A stretch of DNA of 64,000 bases, from contig NAOQ01000136.1 in NCBI GenBank assembly GCA_002751075.1, positions 20,589 to 84,588 on the forward strand. Direction: 5' to 3'. A program made the translations under genes and the position numbers. Below, piece after piece: positions 25,590 through 38,180 of the stretch (position 1 is its first letter; every line of letters begins with the position of its first letter). The DNA is from Ichthyophonus hoferi. Taxonomy: Eukaryota > Opisthokonta > Ichthyosporea > Ichthyophonida > Ichthyophonidae. The notes below the pieces were generated by a model. That model made no database searches and was not told the origin of the DNA. It worked only from the letters and a program-made list of their open reading frames with translations.

Positions 25590-26225
25590 ATATAGGCTTA
25601 TTCCCTTTGTTATTCTTAAATTTTTAAAGCTAACATGAAATTTGTCCAAGGCTGTGCCTACAAATCTCCTCTCCTTACAAACCAAATTAACCTTTAAAAC
25701 AACATTAGACTATATCACACCTTAGGTAGAGAAATAGCAATACATAGTAAAGTAATGAAAATTCGGATGTCAAGGGTATACGTTATTTTTAGTACAGTAC
25801 AGTTGTATGTCTAGGGGCCTACTAGAAGGGCTGTATGTGTATGCATCTGCACCTACTAATGTTTTGATTATATCTATTATATAACCATAACTACCAGTAC
25901 AAAAATATATGTGCCCAACACACTTGTATATGCGATAATAGCATATATATATATATATATGCTGTCAAAGGAGTTTATGTTTTATTGAAGTAAAATATCA
26001 AGTTGTAGTTTGTGCTATACCTCTAACTATACAAGGTTTGAACACAAAAGAGTCACTGTAATAAACAAAATCCTTAATGCTAACAACTATTATATAATAA
26101 AAGAAGGTAGAAAGTGAGTGTCCTAATATACACACAAAGAGATGGATGTAGTCTTGTGGGAGTATATTGAGTAAGAATGAATCTAAATTATGCTCGCCAT
26201 AGGCTTAATGATTGCATGTGTTGGA

Positions 26226-27429
26226 ACATGAAATTATTATAAATAAGGTACTGCTTGGTATGATGAGCAACAAAAAAGGCTTAAAAATACTGTAAAGGTA
26301 CGGCACATATAAAGACGCATATTTGAGAATACAACTGACAAGTTGTTAACAAGACCTCTATAGCCAGTGATAAACGGGGCAAAGGGAGTGGAGGGATGTG
26401 TAAAACTAGCAACTTCTACTGTACCTTATAATAATATTCCAGGTATATGGTGCTACAGTATATAAAAACAAGAGGACTAGAGTGCTTTTACAATGGCATA
26501 TATTTAGTGTACGTTTCAGTGGGCTGCAAAACCAAATACCCAGAATAGGGAGAGCCCTATATATATATATATATATGTATAGACTATTTTCTGTTGTTTA
26601 TGTTGTTTCTTCGATCATTAATATATTAATATGAATCCAGTAAACTCAATTGGTAACCCTATCTCAAACCTCAAACAAAACACAGCTAGCCCGTCTGAAT
26701 AGAATATATATATATATATATGTGTGTATATGCGCATATGTATATATTTTTTATGATACGACATCTAGCTTGATGTAAATAAAGGATAAAATGGGACACC
26801 CACAACCAATCATTTATGGCTCACGTAGTATTTCCCAGGCTATATTATAAAATATTCAGATCAAAGTTAACATTTTCAATGTGATTTTAAAAAGTTGTCA
26901 TCGAGAGAAATAAACGGCACCATGAACAGATAGGACGTGTTTACCATAGTTACAGATGGCGTAATTAGAAATAAGTCTATACTTAGAGATAGAGTTAATG
27001 CAATATACTATTAATTTTATTTTAGAAGTATATGAAGTCGAGTGTTTTCCAGAGATCCAAAAAAATACTATTGCCAGGGTGTTGATTTTACTTTATAGGG
27101 AGATTGATGGCATGTGGCGTGGCCAGTTGAATATGTGTAATACATAGGCCTCAACAATAAGTTTAGTAATAAATATACACACCAAGAATTAATTATTGAT
27201 ATCATAGCTTAAATATTTTAATTAATAGAGACAACCAGTAAAATGGTTTAAGCCACAAATATTATACACTAATAGCTAATATTTGTTGGAAATAGTAAGG
27301 AGAGACACGAGTGTTCCTGTGACCTACGTTCGTTTAGAAGGAGAGAATATCGAATTAGGATATGTTTTAACGTGTCCCTATGCATACACAGATTACAGAT
27401 AGGCTAATACATATTTATATTATTAAACA
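26226..27429. other. Gene-free stretch after duplication unit 2
   Basis: AT-rich, with short (TA)n runs near 26560 and 26705. I see no gene. Bases from about 27300 resemble 34570-34690 and may belong to the inverted-repeat family. Confidence 0.4.
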
Positions 27430-27875
27430 ACCCAGCAGAACCTGTCTTGGGCAGAATGTCTAAGTAATGAATTATCTGGACCCAAAACATACAATCTGAA
27501 AATGCCTAATTATGTAGTCGCGGGACTTCGGCCATTAGCTGGTTAGATTTTGTTCGATCATCTTGGATTGCCGCTTAACACGTAGATTCTCAACTATTTT
27601 TCCGAGGCTGTAGAAAACAGGAATATTGACTTAATTTGGGTATTTCTTTATATATATTACATATGTAGCCTGGAAAAAGAGTTAGTGCAATCCATTGGTG
27701 TTAAATGGCAATCCAAGATTATTATATCAAAATTGAACCAGCCAATGGTAAAGGTTCTGCGACTATATAAGCCATTTCAGACCACGTGTTTTGGGTCCAG
27801 ATTAAGATAACATTGATTAGGCATCACTTAGATGTATTGACAAATCAATTAACTTGGTTAAGAACAAACTAATAT
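27430..27875. repeat. Inverted-repeat (foldback) element, short copy
   Basis: Left arm ~27430-27585 and right arm ~27695-27875 are near reverse complements. Shared landmarks are TCTGGACCCAAAACA, CATTGGCTGG/CATTAGCTGG and ATCTTGGATTGCC. About 110 bases lie between the arms. The same arms bound the larger interval 34690-38430. No transposase is visible, so it looks non-autonomous. Confidence 0.7.
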
Positions 27876-27929
27876 TAGGCCAATCATTTCATGATCTGAT
27901 TGTTACCCGATCTGGGACCGAACTTCGTG

Positions 27930-28330
27930 GCCATTACTCACTCTCTTGACCGTAGGAAATTACCAGCTCCCGGATATATCCGCGTTGGAGAACTTGATGC
28001 TGTTGTGGAATCTCTGCTCATTGTGTAGCTTAGGAAACTCGCTGGTAATCCACTGTTCTTGGTAGGGAACCTTTCAGCAATGACCTTGGTCAGAGCATTC
28101 TTGTTATTGGGATCCTCGGATCCTACTAGGAAATTGTTTACATAGAGGCATAGGCATAGGAATTTAGTAGTACCATGGGAGACGTAAAGGCATGGGTATC
28201 CTTCTCGGTCGGATGCGTATTGATTAGAGAAAATTGTCCAGCATCCGGTTCTATACTAATGAGCTTTCATAGAGACCGTACAGGCTACGTTTGCGACACC
28301 ATACCATCTTAGAATGGTCACTATCTTCCA
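27930..28330 (-). mobile_element. Ty1/copia retrotransposon fossil, reverse transcriptase part
   Basis: The minus strand carries a stretch recognisable as the palm and following region of a copia reverse transcriptase: LYVNNFLVGSEDP in the place of the family's LYVDDxLI, then IAERFPTKNSG and a SFLSYTMSRD segment matching the FLGIEIxRD region. It is clearly broken, with several lesions, and the rest of pol, gag and any LTRs are not recognised nearby. It is an old relic, inserted beside a foldback element. Confidence 0.72.
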
Positions 28331-29120
28331 TCATCGGCATATAAGACTGATTAGTTTATCATTTGCTTGTTATCAGGACCTTGCCCGAATTACCCTTTCA
28401 TTCGGAGTTAACGTTAACGGTCTTATAACATACACCATAAAGTAATTAATGCCATGAGTATTTCTAGTGTTCAAGAAATGTATTAAACATAACCCACAGG
28501 ATTATATGGCAAATGGAACATTGCCAATGTACATATTCTATATACTTTCAAAATATTACCTAATTGTAAACAGTTGGATAATAATAACTGAATCAGAACT
28601 TAAATGCATTTCATGAACTTAGATCAACATCAAAACATTCTCACCCGGATGACACTGGAAATTTTAAACGGGCTCAAATGTAAATTAACTATAATTTGTG
28701 AAATATTAACTGTAATATAGTGAGATATTAACTGCAATATACTGATAATAACTGCACCGGTTGAAATGAACAATACAAATTTAATAACTAATTATGTATC
28801 TGTGTATTTATTGGTGGATAATGACCAGTTATAAAATGCTCATACCTACCTATATAAACTATGGCTAATATGATAAGATTAGTATAATATCATATATTAA
28901 GATGGTCGTACATACTTACATATATCTCGCTATACATTGTATTATCTGACATTATATTTTGCTACGATGATAATCATAACTGTATACTATATTCTAGATA
29001 GTCACTAAAATCCAATAGAGAATTAAGAACTATATAAGGGCAGTTAATTAACATTAAGGTGATTCAATCAGCGTTCGTATATTATAAATAATATAATGAC
29101 CTTTTAAACAATATCATGGT
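28331..29120. other. Gene-free stretch before the ankyrin-PX gene
   Basis: AT-rich sequence without a supported feature; it should include the 3' flank of the ankyrin-PX gene. Confidence 0.4.
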
Positions 29121-32100
29121 CTAGGCTGCTTTGGGAAATTTTTCCTCCAATAGGAAAGTAGATAACGTGGAATTAAGCACTGGGTCTCCAGCAGCCAATA
29201 GAATAAGGTCTTTAAATGTGCGACACCGTGTGGTCAAGGTATCTGGAGAGAACCTGAAGGGGTTTGATTGGATAAGAAAACGAGATCTCTAATATGATTG
29301 AGTTGCTAAAAGAATATAGTATGGCATCAATAAATCCTCATTGAATGGTTTAGATTTCAAAATTCATCTATAAAATAACCACCTCATAATAATACTAATA
29401 TAATATAATATCAAATAAATAGTGATAAAATAGTAATAACTCCTGCAAATGTGGTAACTTATTTCTATATATGGTTATAATCTAATATTTCTTACTGGTT
29501 TCTTATTGGCATATATAGTTATAGCAAAATGCAGCTCTACCAATTATGGTGAGTGGTGTGATATCTATTAATAGCAAAAGGATTTTATATCTAATAACGA
29601 TAGTAGGAGAGAAAAAGAGTTAATATTACATAGGAAAAGGGTCTAGATACAATGTAGATGATATGGATAGGTAGATAAGTGGTAAGTGGATAGATAGGTA
29701 GGTATATAGCTAGACAGATACCTTTCCATATAAGGTGAAGCAAAATGACAGCCAGATATTAGTGCTTACCTTGTAAAGGTACTCTTGATTGGTCTAAGCG
29801 ACATCAATCCCTCCCTAACTTCAAAAGGTAATAGAATGATCCTACTGGCTAGTTGGTTATAAAGGTTATTAAAATCCTCAAATCGGCACAATAATCGGTA
29901 AGATTTGATTGGCCCAGGGTGATTAGGACCCAATAAGATCTCGTATACAGTGTGCAAGTCGTACCAGGGACCTTCTGCTATCGTGTACACCTGTGATTGG
30001 ATAGATGTAAATAAGGTACTGCCATGTACTTTACGTCCCATATCCTTATTGGAACACGTGTAATCCGCTATGAGGATTCCTTCTTTAGTATCTGCAATTA
30101 TAATTTACCTTGTAATCAGTTTACTTATTGTCTGATATTGATGATAATAAATATAGAAGATGTTGAATAGAGTTACATATGCCACATAGTCAAAGATAGT
30201 TACAGTCGTAAGTAAAAAGTTAACTAATGCTAGGTCATTAACTGGCTTATAGATAATACGTTAATACGTTTAAATGTAGCAGGTCAATTAGTCCATATAT
30301 AATATGCTAATTAGTTTACATATAGTATGCTCTATGTAGCCTTTAAAAGGTTTCTCCTTATGACAGTTAGATAACAACTACAACGCAGTAAGATAATGAC
30401 CGCAACACAGTAAGATAATAAATAAAATACAGCAAGATAACAATTACAACACAGTATGATAGCAACTACAACACAATCTGACATATGCGTAGTTATTGTA
30501 GAACTCATCCTGAACAAAGAGAGCCTACCTTGACATCTACCTCTAGGAATTTACTAGCCTGTATACCTTGATTATCACTGGTAGGTTGAGAGTGTTAGTA
30601 TGTTAGCGTATAGGATAGTATATATGATAGTGCCAGTGATGAGAATAGAGCCATAATAGTAAAAGAGACCATAATTACAGTTATATTACCCCTTCCTTAT
30701 ACGCCATCAAGCCCTATTCTCTATTGACTGCTAAAACAGAATAATATTATTACTAGGGAATAAGTAATTGATCTAAATTCCTAGACTAATCAGAAAGCTG
30801 ACTGTATTATTACCAAGAGAAAACAATTATAAACTATTTCAATAAAAATGAAAAAACATTCTATTTTAATTGATATCTGACCAACTGTATTAGGGCTACC
30901 CAAATACATTTAAGCTGTATGAGTCTACCTTTCTTTCTTTACCTTTATTTGTTTAATCAATAAGCACTCCTCTATCATACATTTTAATAAGTTAATAAAT
31001 AGCCATATTTATAAAAGAAACCTGCTTATTGTATTAATAACAAGCAACCAATCAGGCGGACTCTTACAGAGGACGTAATGATAGGACGGCAGGACAGCTA
31101 TTACGTCGGTTGGTAGGTTTTGGTTGGTCAGTGGGATTATGTTGTTGAAACACCTCGATCATATCTGTGATAGTGGTCTGGGTTATTATAGTGCAAGTAC
31201 CAGCACTTCATACATATGTAGCCTTAATCATAAAAATGCAAAAAGACATACAGTAACGTAGTATTATATATAGATATATAAAAAATAGTAATAATAATAG
31301 TCATAGTAATGTATACAAATATATATAAATAAATATATATCCACTCATTTGGGAGTTTTCTGCCTGTTCCAATACTGTCCTTCAAGGCTTTTACATCAGA
31401 TCATGGCAATGCCTCTCTCTATCCTTCTATATGTTTTACATATAACTAACTCAGATCCATGTACCAGCTCACCTACCAACCATATGACCTATGTCTGCAT
31501 TATGTAGTAAGGCAGTAATTATACAAGTATCTACATCATGCCATCCTGGTATATAGATCTTACACCTTACTTAAATCATTTTCAATTAGCCCACATACCA
31601 TTCTTCTCTCTTCTTTCAGCTAATTGATAGGGAGTCAGCCCGTCTTTGGCACTGACCCATGTTTGGGCACCTGCAGCCAATAATAAACGAGCGCATTTCA
31701 CATGTCCTCCTTGTACTGCATAGTGTAAGGCTGTATAACCATTGGCCGGATGAATAGTATCGGTTAATTTGACTGGATCATTGGTGCGCAAAAACTGTAT
31801 GATTGGTAGAATATCAGTAATTTTAGTATTGTTTTTTAAATACCTTAAAAGCCTGAACGGTTTATTTACAAATTATTGTTAACATATCTTACCCGGAACT
31901 TGCATTTTTATTTTTTTTATTTTCATAGACATCTATGTTTATTCCTCCCTTACTAGTTTTCTCCCTCTCTCTCTCTTTCACCCCAAGTATACACTACTCT
32001 AAATCAAACAAATGCCTGAATTCAGAGCAATAAATAAGTGAATGAATTCCAAACTATTCATTTCCTGCCAGGCCATAAAATAGTTCAAAAAACATTCCAA

Positions 32101-32743
32101 ATAATGAAGCTAAATTTAAACCATGACAATGAATAAACCGCCATAACAGCAATAACTGACCTTAGTATTAACTAAGTTGTAGTACTGGCCATGCGCGTAC
32201 TCTAAGAACTTTGTCTTGAACTTATAATCAAAATTTAAAATATAAAAATTTATATTAAAACACAAGGCAGGTATGATGTATTCTGTGTATAATCCTCACC
32301 TCTAGTAATAAACTACTACATCCCCTAGCAGCAGCCTTCAGGAAATCCTTTTCAACATTTCTCCATCTCTTTACAGCGGTAGGTACTGCCCCAACTAAAT
32401 ATCTAGCCTCTCTGAGCGATAGACCCAATGGAACATCACTGTGTGAGCATGAACAACTATAGTGTAATGTATCAAGTGATTTGGTGCTCCTTAACGAAAT
32501 GGGAGACGAGTTGGTGTCAATGCTATGCTCTTGCTTTGAGCTTATGTTAGAATCATGTTGAGAACCGTCTATCGTATCTGGGGTTTTGTTATTGTTTTTG
32601 GAAATCTCATTGATAGTGGTGGTAGATATAGAGGAACTTTCCACTAGTGGCAAACTGGATAAGAGGAAACTGTGAAACTTTTTTTCAAAGCATATGATTT
32701 GACTGGATATGTTTTGGATACTAGTGTGTGTTGTGAGTGCCAT
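29121..32743 (-). CDS. Ankyrin-repeat and PX-domain protein
   Basis: Exons in transcript order: 32300-32743, 32161-32208, 31599-31794, 31477-31545, 31068-31164, 30567-30577 (11-nt microexon), 29770-30091, 29121-29253 (TAG). Phases agree, giving 439 aa. The N-terminus is low-complexity and Ser/Thr/Asn-rich; then KDFLKAAARGCSSLLLE and GYTALHYAVQGGHVKCARLLLAAGA (~182-226) are ankyrin repeats. A C-terminal region runs VYEILLG, SYRLLCRFEDFNNLYNQL, LLPFEV, TTRCRTFKDLILLAA, STFLLEE, the PX order of strands, RxxDF motif, Pro-rich bend and helices. PX domains bind phosphoinositides, so it likely works on endosomal or other membranes. The second exon start is ambiguous (32208, 32214 or 32220 all keep phase). 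A longer sixth exon (30529-30577) would break the frame. I do not know a named orthologue. Confidence 0.82.
30371..30480. repeat. 22-bp minisatellite, five units
   Basis: Units of the type ATAACAACTACAACACAGTAAG lie in tandem at exact 22-bp spacing within an intron of the ankyrin-PX gene. There are no spacers; a hydrophobic minus ORF here is a by-product. Confidence 0.88.
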
Positions 32744-34570
32744 ATTATATTGTCTATCAAAATATAAAAGGTATAATACAGGGTAATATTAGTAAACTGA
32801 GATGAAGAATTCAAAAAAAAAAAAATAGGATGTACAGGATATCGCAATTGAAAGTATATTTTAATTAAATGAATACGATTACTGAAAATTGTTGTGTTAT
32901 TACACTACGTTTAATGTTTTGGCTGAATAAGTTATGCTACTATGATAAAAGTCTTTGTTCTTGCTACATTTTATACTTAATTGTTGAATAGCTCGGATCT
33001 GCGATTAAATATAGTCTATGGTATGATTGGTGGATCTATAAAATAACATTCCGTGTCTGTTGAAGATAAATGACTCGCTATCCATATTTACCTTCAATTA
33101 TATTTAATATATGTAATTTTAAATAATATCAATTATTGATAATAATAATTGAAACAAATAAATATCTTAAAATTAAATTAACTTTTTTTAAAAAAAAATA
33201 CTATCAAACATGGAAACAAAAGTCGATTTAAATTTGTTCATTCAATCTTTGGAAATTTTATTGATCTGCCGCACATTCAGCAAGCATTGACGTCATAGAT
33301 CCTGTATGCCATTATATAACATAAAGTCGTATCAACTGGCTCAGCTAACTAGCTTAATGTCAGAAAGTTTTTATATACATAAGATTACTTATAAAAATAT
33401 TAAGTTATTACATTATTAATATAAGTGAACTATTATAATTTTATTGAAGTTGACTATCTTTGAAAGAATAAAATTTAAATATTTCTTACTCTTGGCACCT
33501 ATTTACGTCATTATCCCAGAAAAATAATATAAATCTTTATATACATCTTACACATTAAAAATCAATTAAACCATTTAAATTAAATGTGAAAGATATAAAA
33601 CATAAAATAAATACTATATACATATATATTGTACATATACTACATGAAATTGTAATTAGTAACTATAATTTAATGTACTTGTGATAGAAGAACATCTATT
33701 TGAAGAATTCATGACGTCATTGATCTTGAAATGGGTAAATATACCGGACAGGATACCGGATGGTTATTACATGAATCTTTACTTTAACTCTGTATCTTGC
33801 ATATATGAACTAATTATATAGTTACCATAAACTAACTAAAAACTTAAATAAAGTAAGCTATATAGCTATATAAAATTTGAATCTATAAGTTTTCATACTA
33901 AAATACTGAAAGTCAAAAGCTGCATAATGGAATATAATACATAACATGGTCATGTGTGTGTATATCAAATGCTAAGACTTTAGTCAAGCCAAGAGTGAAG
34001 TTATAAAATCTTGATACTTTGTACTAATTTTGTATCCAATAGATAAAGAAAGGATAATATACTAAAATACTTTATAGATTACCTTGTTTCATATATTTTT
34101 ACTATATAATCAGCGGTTACTTAGGTCATTAATTCCATGATTAAAAATATATATATTAACCATTATGACAAGATAATAGTAAAGGAAATATAGCTGTATG
34201 TATGTGTTTTAATATATAGTTATATTACACACATGTTTTTATCTATAATTTTTTTAGGAATTTGAGTATTTAGACCAATTATTTTTAGTTAATTTTAGTA
34301 TACTATGATAATTTTGTAAGCCATATGGGGTGAACCATCAGAAATGAATTCAATCTCCAAGCTACAAACATTGTACACCAACTATTATTTTTATTATTTG
34401 ATGTATTAACTTTTACTAATTATAATTATATTCATTCAATTATCTGTTGGTTTAAATTTTTAATAATGTTCATGAACAATATGATGCACGTCATTATACT
34501 TTTAACTACCATTGTGTTCTAGCTCCTGAGATGAGAAATGTATATTATCATCTGTTGAGAATAATAAGTA
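32744..34570. other. 5' flank of the ankyrin-PX gene and gene-free DNA
   Basis: Very AT-rich. Two exact TGACGTCA palindromes occur at 33288-33295 and 33712-33719, the first about 545 bases upstream of the gene's start codon. No gene is supported. Confidence 0.45.
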
Positions 34571-35226
34571 GAAACAGAAGCATTCCTAACCTATATTTGT
34601 GTAGAAAGAGAGGAAATACCAAATTAAAGAGTGTTTTAACATGTCCCTTTGCATATTCAGAGTACAGATATGCGAAGACATATTTTTATTAAACAAGTTA
34701 GCAAGACTTGTTTTAAGCAGAATGCCTGAGCAATAGGTTATCCGGACCCAAAACATAGACTGAAATGGTTTAATATAGTTAAGGGACCTCTGCTCTACCA
34801 TTGGCTGATTTAATTTTTTTTTGATTGATCATCTTGGATTGCCATTTAACACTGATAGATTGAGCTAAATATTTTTTAGTCACATATGTAATAGTAATTG
34901 CTTATAATATTAAATTATTATAGCCATAAAAAAATACTTAAATTAATTAACTATTTCTGCTTTATCATCATCTTACCACATATATGGGAATGGTCAAAAA
35001 AAGTTTGACTTGTCTGTCAAAAATGTTTTAATCTACCTATTCACAGTTTGTTTATACTATAGTCACCACATTGACACTATTGATTGTTAGGTTAATGCTG
35101 ATAATAATTAGAAACAGGTTTGCTCCTGTGACTTCTATCAAATAATAATTAAATAAATAGTAAATTTATGGGTATTTTAGACATGTGATTCTCTGGGGTC
35201 TTTTGAAAGGTTAACCAAAAGCGCAT

Positions 35227-35723
35227 TTATTCAGTACAAGCTGGGATACTTTGCAGAAGACCAGCCTGGTCTTTCAAAGTGACTGCGTTGTGATGACGAC
35301 TGGGACACAAAATCGTAGGTGGTACAATCCAAGTTGGGAATGAGTAGCTGCATTTGTATGAGGAGTATGTCATCTCTCCAGTGAAATCCCTCAGCAGAAA
35401 GGCGTAACGGTCGGTGGTGTTGCTGCTGGTGGTCATCTGTTGTTAATTGCATATCACGGTTTGCCCGTCCTTACTACTAGCACAGCTAGTATCTTTATAT
35501 CACCCCCAGGGTATCCTAGTAGTATATGATATTGTGGTGTACGTTTGCCTAAGTTAAATTCACAGCGATCCAGAAATTTCGCCACCAGAGAGTTGCTACC
35601 GGTTATATGTTGATTGTTGTGGTATTGTAGTGTACGATAGTCATTGGTCCAGATTTTGTTAATCTCGTGATTGTAGTGAATTAGCGATTGATTTGCGTTC
35701 ATTAATTTTTGCAGTTGCAACAT
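35227..35723 (-). other. Unrecognised ORF pair inside the inverted-arm interval
   Basis: Two minus-strand open frames (35454-35723 and 35227-35452) lie in better-balanced base composition than their surroundings. Peptides include DRYAFLLRDFTGEMTYSSY and HITGSNSLVAKFLDRCEF. I recognise no family. They may be remains of an element's coding region. Confidence 0.35.
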
Positions 35724-35739
35724 TCAAATTAAATTAATA

Positions 35740-36050
35740 AATATAAGAATTTTTGATAATTCTAGCGACTTGCCCACAGCTTTTGGTATTTCCAATTAAA
35801 TATTGTGTAGTAGTTAATTTTGTTGAGCCAGCGGTAGTAATGGTTACTTATCTGATCTATCCTTAAGGCTCGGTCGTTGTGGTAGAGGTTCTAGGAAAAG
35901 CACGTATACTGACTCTCAAAGTAACGGGCTATAATAATTATACCTCTGTTCAGAGAAAATCAATGCTTTGATTCCTTAGGTGCTAATGTTGAAATTGCAT
36001 AAGGAGACCAATTACTAGGGGGGCCATATTAGTAAATAATAATTATAGTC
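35740..36050. repeat. Dispersed repeat module A, copy 2
   Basis: Aligns with 14460-14770 and 39880-40170 over its length with heavy divergence; shares GTTGTGGTAGAGGTT with the first copy. Confidence 0.6.
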
Positions 36051-36289
36051 ATCATTTAATGTCAGTAGAGAGTTCTCTAACTTCTGAACGAGCGAGAGAT
36101 CTGGACATGGATGATTGTATGTGAGTGCCCACGGTGGACTGCAATAACAATGTAATTATTATCCATACATAGGTAAATGCCAAGTTTTGTGTGTTACGAG
36201 TGAATTCGTATTTTTTCTACTGTTACCGCAAGTGTGAGCGGGTGTGCATTAGGTGAGCGGAGGGGGATTTTTATTGGTTATTTCCGTTT

Positions 36290-36590
36290 TCATTTATACT
36301 TTTCCTGTCTTTATTGTGCCTGTGTAGTTGTATTCATTATTTTAAATGTTACTGATTGTAAAAATTGACACTGGTTAGTACAACTCACGACAAGTCATAG
36401 AGACCCACTAGAAGCGCCGGTTCTTACCGCGATACTTAAATATTATTATATCCTCATTTAGATGGCCATTTAACTAATTTCCACATTGATGCAAGTGTTT
36501 GCATACCGTGTATTGGCAAATCGGTTTACTTATTAGAACGTATTTGGCTAACTAATGTAAGACTGATTATTGCATACCGCTTTTTATCAG
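36290..36590. repeat. Dispersed repeat module C, copy 2
   Basis: Resembles the 16440-16780 part of duplication unit 2: CAGATGG/TTAGATGG ... ATTAACTAATT ... AAGTGTTTGCA ... ATTATTGCA occur in the same order. Divergence is heavy. Confidence 0.5.
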
Positions 36591-37039
36591 GGTTGCGGTC
36601 AAACTATGTATTCATTTGCAGTCAATGATCCTGTAAAAATAAATTATATACTAATAATTATAATAATAATACCATTATTACTGATACTAACATTTGGGCA
36701 TGCTAATCTAATTCAAAATTCGGTATCTCCTCTACTGAGACCTAACAAGATTAAAGTATAAAACCAACTTAACCAATTATTACGCTACTTATAAATTTAG
36801 ATTAATTAACGTAAAAATATAATTAATTGGTTCTATAATTTCTATCTTGATTTAACATGGAAAAGTTTTAGATGACTAAAGTTGCGTAGTTACTATTTCA
36901 CTCATTATGGATAATAACTGCAATCACTACTATCAAAGAATTCATTGAATGCAAAAGGGCTTTATTCGGTTCTGCAGAAGAACAAAAAGCAGGTCCTGTC
37001 ATAGACAAAACCTTTACCTAGTTTATAACTAAACCATGC

Positions 37040-37345
37040 TATTAGAAATAAAACCAGTATCTGTTATACTGAGTTCTGTCTGGCTGTTGCCATCAGGCAA
37101 ACAGCAGGATAAAGCTTTAACTAACTGCTCCCGAATATTTGATTATTGGATATAGATGCTTATATTTTCTTATCCGGTAATTTATTATATATGTAGTAAT
37201 CGTAATCTAATTATGGTTGTCTGCATAAGGTTAAAGTATTGCTATCATCAGAAGAAGCAGCACCAGACTCAACTTAGTAAAGTATAGGATCATCTACTTC
37301 AACTTCTTTAGCAACTATGCAGTATGAAACATATAAAGAGCATAA
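37040..37345. repeat. Dispersed repeat module B, copy 2
   Basis: Aligns with 16095-16370. Shared landmarks in order: TACTGAGTT, GCTGTTGCC/GCTGTCGTTG, CAGGATAAAGCTTTAAC, ATCAGAAGAA, CTTCAACTTCTTT, GCAACTAT. Confidence 0.6.
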
Positions 37346-37669
37346 ATTTAATTCTGGAATGTGCCTTTTTTATAACTAGTATAAAATATATATATAACAT
37401 ATATTAATACTTATAATGTATATTTTTATGGTAATAAATATAATATTTAAAAGGGTACTGAACAAAATTTTAGAGCGTAGATCCAATTGATTCTTACAAG
37501 CTATTAGATTCCCCATGGATATCTTTGACGATTTTAGTCATTGGATTGGAGTTTAAGATTGAAATTCGTTAAATGGGTAAACCTCAAACCACTACATAAT
37601 TACCAATATTCCTTTAGAATGAAAACGCTTGCCTAGATAATTGTTTTAGCTATAAGGAAAAGTTAGCTG

Positions 37670-38180
37670 TGTTAGCATTCTTTATAATTCTAAACACATT
37701 ATGTAATTGCTGTCTACCAACCAGCAAGTTGACCCAGGGAATATCAAACATAATGAAATAAATCCATCGGCAGGTGCTCAATTAAAACAACAAAAATATT
37801 CTTTCCAAACAAAGATTAATCTGTTTAAAATATGTCCAAAAGTCACAAAACAAAATAAGAAAAAATACTCAGTTACATCCACAAGGAATATGTTTATACA
37901 TTTCACACGTTACAGGTGTTCTCAGTCTGGATAATACATATCTTTGTGTTGATTTTGAACTTAACAAGAGATTATGCATATATCTAAATCCTCATGGATA
38001 CAACAATTACATACCATACAACATCAATTGACCCAATAACAGGTAAACATGAAATAACCGTTGAGGACCTGATCTTCCAATTCGATATATCTATGAATCA
38101 GATACAACCCAATCCTTATCCGATATTTTGTAGCCCTTACCTATTCATAACTGCTAAGACAGGAATATTTAATTAATATA
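37670..38180 (+). repeat. Repeat module D, copy 1
   Basis: Related to 38945-39500 about 1.27 kb downstream. Both begin with a TTCTAAACAC-like stretch and later share a GACCCAATAACAGGT/GATCCTGTGACAGGA block encoding DPxTG. It is degraded. The encoded family is discussed under the second copy. Confidence 0.5.

Larger units (their letters stand above)
16003..26225. repeat. Segmental tandem duplication, unit 2 (~10.2 kb)
   Basis: Partner of 3536-13570. Relative to unit 1 it carries extra repeat sequence near its left end (16095-16860), has a single rather than doubled 167-bp block, a shorter exon 8 and exon 1, and extra ~45-bp repeats beside exon 4. Confidence 0.93.

Noticed and set aside
3536-26225. 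The two 10-kb repeats as LTRs of a giant element
   Set aside because: Each contains a full host gene with conserved introns and they lie as a plain tandem duplication; no element coding region lies between them apart from small relics.
30371-30480. Regularly spaced repeats that could suggest a CRISPR-like array
   Set aside because: Units are contiguous 22-bp repeats with no unique spacers, inside an intron of a eukaryotic gene.
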